From NCBI GenBank assembly GCA_949752795.1, contig OX457056.1, forward strand, positions 176,662,428-176,726,427: DNA of 64,000 bases. The letters are read 5' to 3'. The DNA is from Hyperoodon ampullatus. Lineage: Eukaryota; Chordata; Mammalia; Artiodactyla; Ziphiidae. Below, in pieces: positions 61,221 to 64,000 of this stretch. The translations under genes and the position numbers were made by a program. The notes beneath the pieces are model-generated. The model made no database searches and was not told the DNA's origin. It saw only the letters and a program-made list of their open reading frames with translations. The stretch's first letter is position 1; the number at the start of each line of letters is the position of its first letter.

Positions 61221-64000
61221 AAATGGTGACACCACTGATGAGGAGCCTGGATGGCCTGAACTCTCCCTGGAAGCCCTGGCATCATGACCTGTTGGGTCCT
61301 CATCTAAAGAAGATTCTACAGCAGATTCTGGCAGACCAGGGGCTACAGGAAGGAGCCAGTCTAGTAGGTAGCACTTTTATTCAGTGCCTGTTGTGTACAA
61401 ATCCTGTACTCATCCTGAACACATTCAATAGCATTGCAGACCACGGTCCCTGTCCTAGAGGATTTTCAAGGCTTACCATTAAAGTTTTGCAAACAAGTGC
61501 TCTAGGGAACAAGAGAAAAAGAAGAGGCTAGAATACAGGTAATGCTTCTGGTATTCTGACCAGCTGGGCCACCTAATCCATTCTTTGTAATCCAAGAGGG
61601 TGGAAAGAAGGTCATCCCTGAGTTGAATGTCTAGGGTTAACTCAGCACCAAACGCTTGCTCCTAACAGCCTGATCGATGTCTCATGCTAAGAAGAAAGGT
61701 ACTGTCTGCCAATATATTGCCCTCTGGCAAACCATCTGGTTTCATTCCAACCTGTCAATGAGATAGACTTTAGGAAGAGTGGGCATAACTTGGTCCATCT
61801 GCCTTCCACTGCCTCGAGGTCTGCGCCTTGCTCTCGGCTGGCATTCAGGTGGGAAAGCAGCCCGCCCCTTCTAGTTACTATGTTTAGCTGAGGCTTTCAG
61901 TACTGCTGTGGCTTTGGAGCCTTCACTGGTATTTCAGGCAGCAGGACAATCAGCAAGCTGTTGGGAGCCAAGGAATCTTCACGTGGGGGGGATCATGTAC
62001 CTTTACGATAACTCTCTGGGCGACTTTATTGCGCCTACTTGCTTTCCTTCTCTGAAGTAAGTCAGCCAGTTATTAAGGTGTTTAAAAATAAAACTGGAGA
62101 GGAAAATCAAAGAGCGGCAAGCCTCTACCCTCCCCAGTATGTGGAGAAACTTTCAACTCAGTTGAAACGACATCTCCAGTTGCCTGGGTTTCCCTTAGAG
62201 GTTTCATGCCCCAAGTGCCTGCTTAGCTTGTGAGATGTGATGAAATCACAAACCAAGGCAATGTAGCTGTGAGCGATTCTTTTTTATTTCTTTTCATTTA
62301 TGTAGCCTGACATTGAGTAATAATAATAATTAAACGCAGTTTAAGCTTTCAGGCACCTATACCAGAAGGCCTCTAGACGCCTCATCAACAGCAGCCCAGG
62401 CTGACAAAAACAAAGCTAATAATATTGTGGTTTACAGTTTTCAAAGGAAAAAATAAAACTGCTCACAACTGTCCTCACCTCTGATAAAAGCAGTACATTA
62501 AATGTTCCATCCCACAGTCATTTGCGTGGGACCAGTTTAAAACCAGGGGCCCTGGTCTTAAATTTGCTACCCTGGCACTAACTGTTGAAACATTGTTTTC
62601 AGCCTCTATTTTCTCTATCCCCTTAACTCTCTGACAAATCTCTAGGGACCCAATTTTTCTATATATATATGTTCAGAGCCCCAGGGCCAATTCTATCAAT
62701 ATTTATTTATTTATTTATTTGCACGTGTAGTTAGAAGAAAGTGCTTAGGTGCTTTTGAGCGATGCTTTAAACTTTCAAATTTTGGGAAGGTTTTAGATAC
62801 GGAAACTCCAAAATAGCTTAATCTAAGAAATTGAACTAGCAGATACTGATGAAAACAAAACAAAACAAATCTCTGGAGAGACTGGGACAGAAAGGATGGC
62901 TTGAAGTTATTGTTAGAAACGTAGCCTCTCCTTATGGGTTCTCTATTGACTTGCAAGATAACTTTGGCCAAGTTTCAGCAGCCCCAGACACACGGGAAAG
63001 CCCTAAAGCTTTTGATACAACTTCTCCAGGCAGCATTTTCAGTTCAAATTCTGGCCGCCCAGGCCAAAATGTCAGCATTCTCATTAAAGGAAACTGAGCA
63101 AATCTCCAGTAGAGATTTTTGGCTCAGCTTTTCTCTGAACTGTACAATTGGGGAAATATTCATGGCCACTCATTTCTCCAGTCACTTTTCTCCTGCCTGA
63201 ATTAGGAAACCCAGTCTGATGAGCCTGGGAAGAAAATGATTCTTAATGACTGTGGTTTATAGTGGTGTGTGTGTGTGTGTATGTGTAATGTATATATTAA
63301 TTAGCTTTTATAAGCCAAGATCCTCAATTCTTTCTCTTGTCAAGGGAGGGCCGTTTTGACAGGTCCTGCCAGGAGTCCCCATGACCCAGTTGCTAAATGG
63401 CTTCCTTTGTTCGTGACTTTAACCCAGGGCAGGGAACTGCAGGTCCCAGTGTGCACTGCAGTCAGGCCTCCTGCAGAGCCCTGAGACCCGAGGTCCCCTG
63501 GGCCACTGGCCTGAATTCTGTAAAAGATAAGCCTCTTCCCTTCCCTTCTTTTCCCCTACCTGGGGATACTCTGCAAAGGGCCTCATCCATCATTTCCCTA
63601 CCAGGGCCTGCAGCCAGACACCAGACAGACAGACAGGGGATTCTGGCCGGGTTCCTGACTCAGAGCATTCTCTGTCTCTTAGCCCCCTGAGCTCCTGGCC
63701 TGTCTCTGTGCCGCCACCAAGCCCTCCCTGCCCAGCAGCAAACAATCAGTTGCATGCTACTCCTCTCCACCCTGCCCCCCAGCCCAGCTGGCTGCCAATC
63801 AGCTGGGCAGCAGCGGGTGGAAGGAAGTTCCACTCCCTGCTGAATCTCCTCTGAGGTGCTCAAAATGACTGAGTGGGGCTGATGATGGCCTGTCAGGCCT
63901 GGGACCCGCAATTGCCATCCCCAGAAGGGGCGAAGCGTGATTGACTGGCACGTTGTGGGCAGGAGGCTGGGGACCGGCAGAGGCAGATGGGCAGCTTTTT

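Larger units (their letters stand above)
59961..64000. other. Intergenic DNA upstream of CCDC149
   Basis: No gene was recognised. The region holds an L2 3' end at about 60,030-60,155, a MaLR LTR at about 60,790-61,220, an L2-like antisense stretch at about 61,365-61,490, an ATTT-rich patch at 62,698-62,721 and a short TG repeat at about 63,266-63,282. The last 600 bases are comparatively GC-rich and repeat-free. From human gene order I would expect LGI2 further to the right, but nothing of it is seen here. Confidence 0.7.

Noticed and set aside
63269..63282. Short TG run
   Set aside because: Only about seven units; not notable beyond background.

Overview
This is mammalian nuclear DNA. Coding sequence occurs only as short exons separated by kilobases of intron, and the interspersed repeats are eutherian (L1, L2, MIR, MaLR, MER-type DNA transposons). 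At least eleven copies of a tRNA-Glu-derived SINE of the cetartiodactyl CHR type are present. Most belong to the young form common in whale and dolphin genomes, which begins gggcttccctggtggc. A cetacean is therefore the most likely source; the species cannot be told from this window.

The window carries the 5' half of one gene on the minus strand, CCDC149 (coiled-coil domain containing 149). A CpG-island promoter with exon 1 lies at about 58,985-59,960. Exon 2 is at 25,847-26,008, exon 3 (13 codons) at 24,342-24,380 and exon 4 at 8,403-8,510. Together they give 119 codons in a continuous phase-0 frame with consensus GT/AG boundaries. The rest of the gene lies to the left of base 1. Intron 1 is about 33.5 kb, intron 2 about 1.5 kb and intron 3 about 15.8 kb. 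From about 59,960 to 64,000 is upstream intergenic DNA with L2 and MaLR remnants. I recognise no second protein-coding gene.

The most notable structure is at exon 4. A 5'-truncated L1 of about 1.07 kb has inserted antisense to the gene within 7 bases of the exon 4 splice acceptor. Its 16-bp target-site duplication (8,502-8,517 and 9,590-9,605) contains the acceptor AG and the first nine bases of the exon. The gene therefore has two copies of this acceptor 1,088 bp apart, and the copy next to the exon now has L1 sequence in place of its original upstream region. Using the outer copy gives an early stop. Using a nearby AG 7 nt upstream of the inner copy gives a frameshift. Skipping exon 4 (108 nt) keeps the frame.

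Other points of interest are a MER53-like palindrome resembling the miR-1302 precursor in intron 3, two head-on inverted SINEs 37 bp apart in intron 3, a solo LTR in intron 1, a composite CRE-half/AP-1 motif in the CpG island, SINEs nested in older L2 and L1 copies, and an open frame flanked by splice-like signals at about 58.4-58.7 kb on the plus strand that I could not identify.
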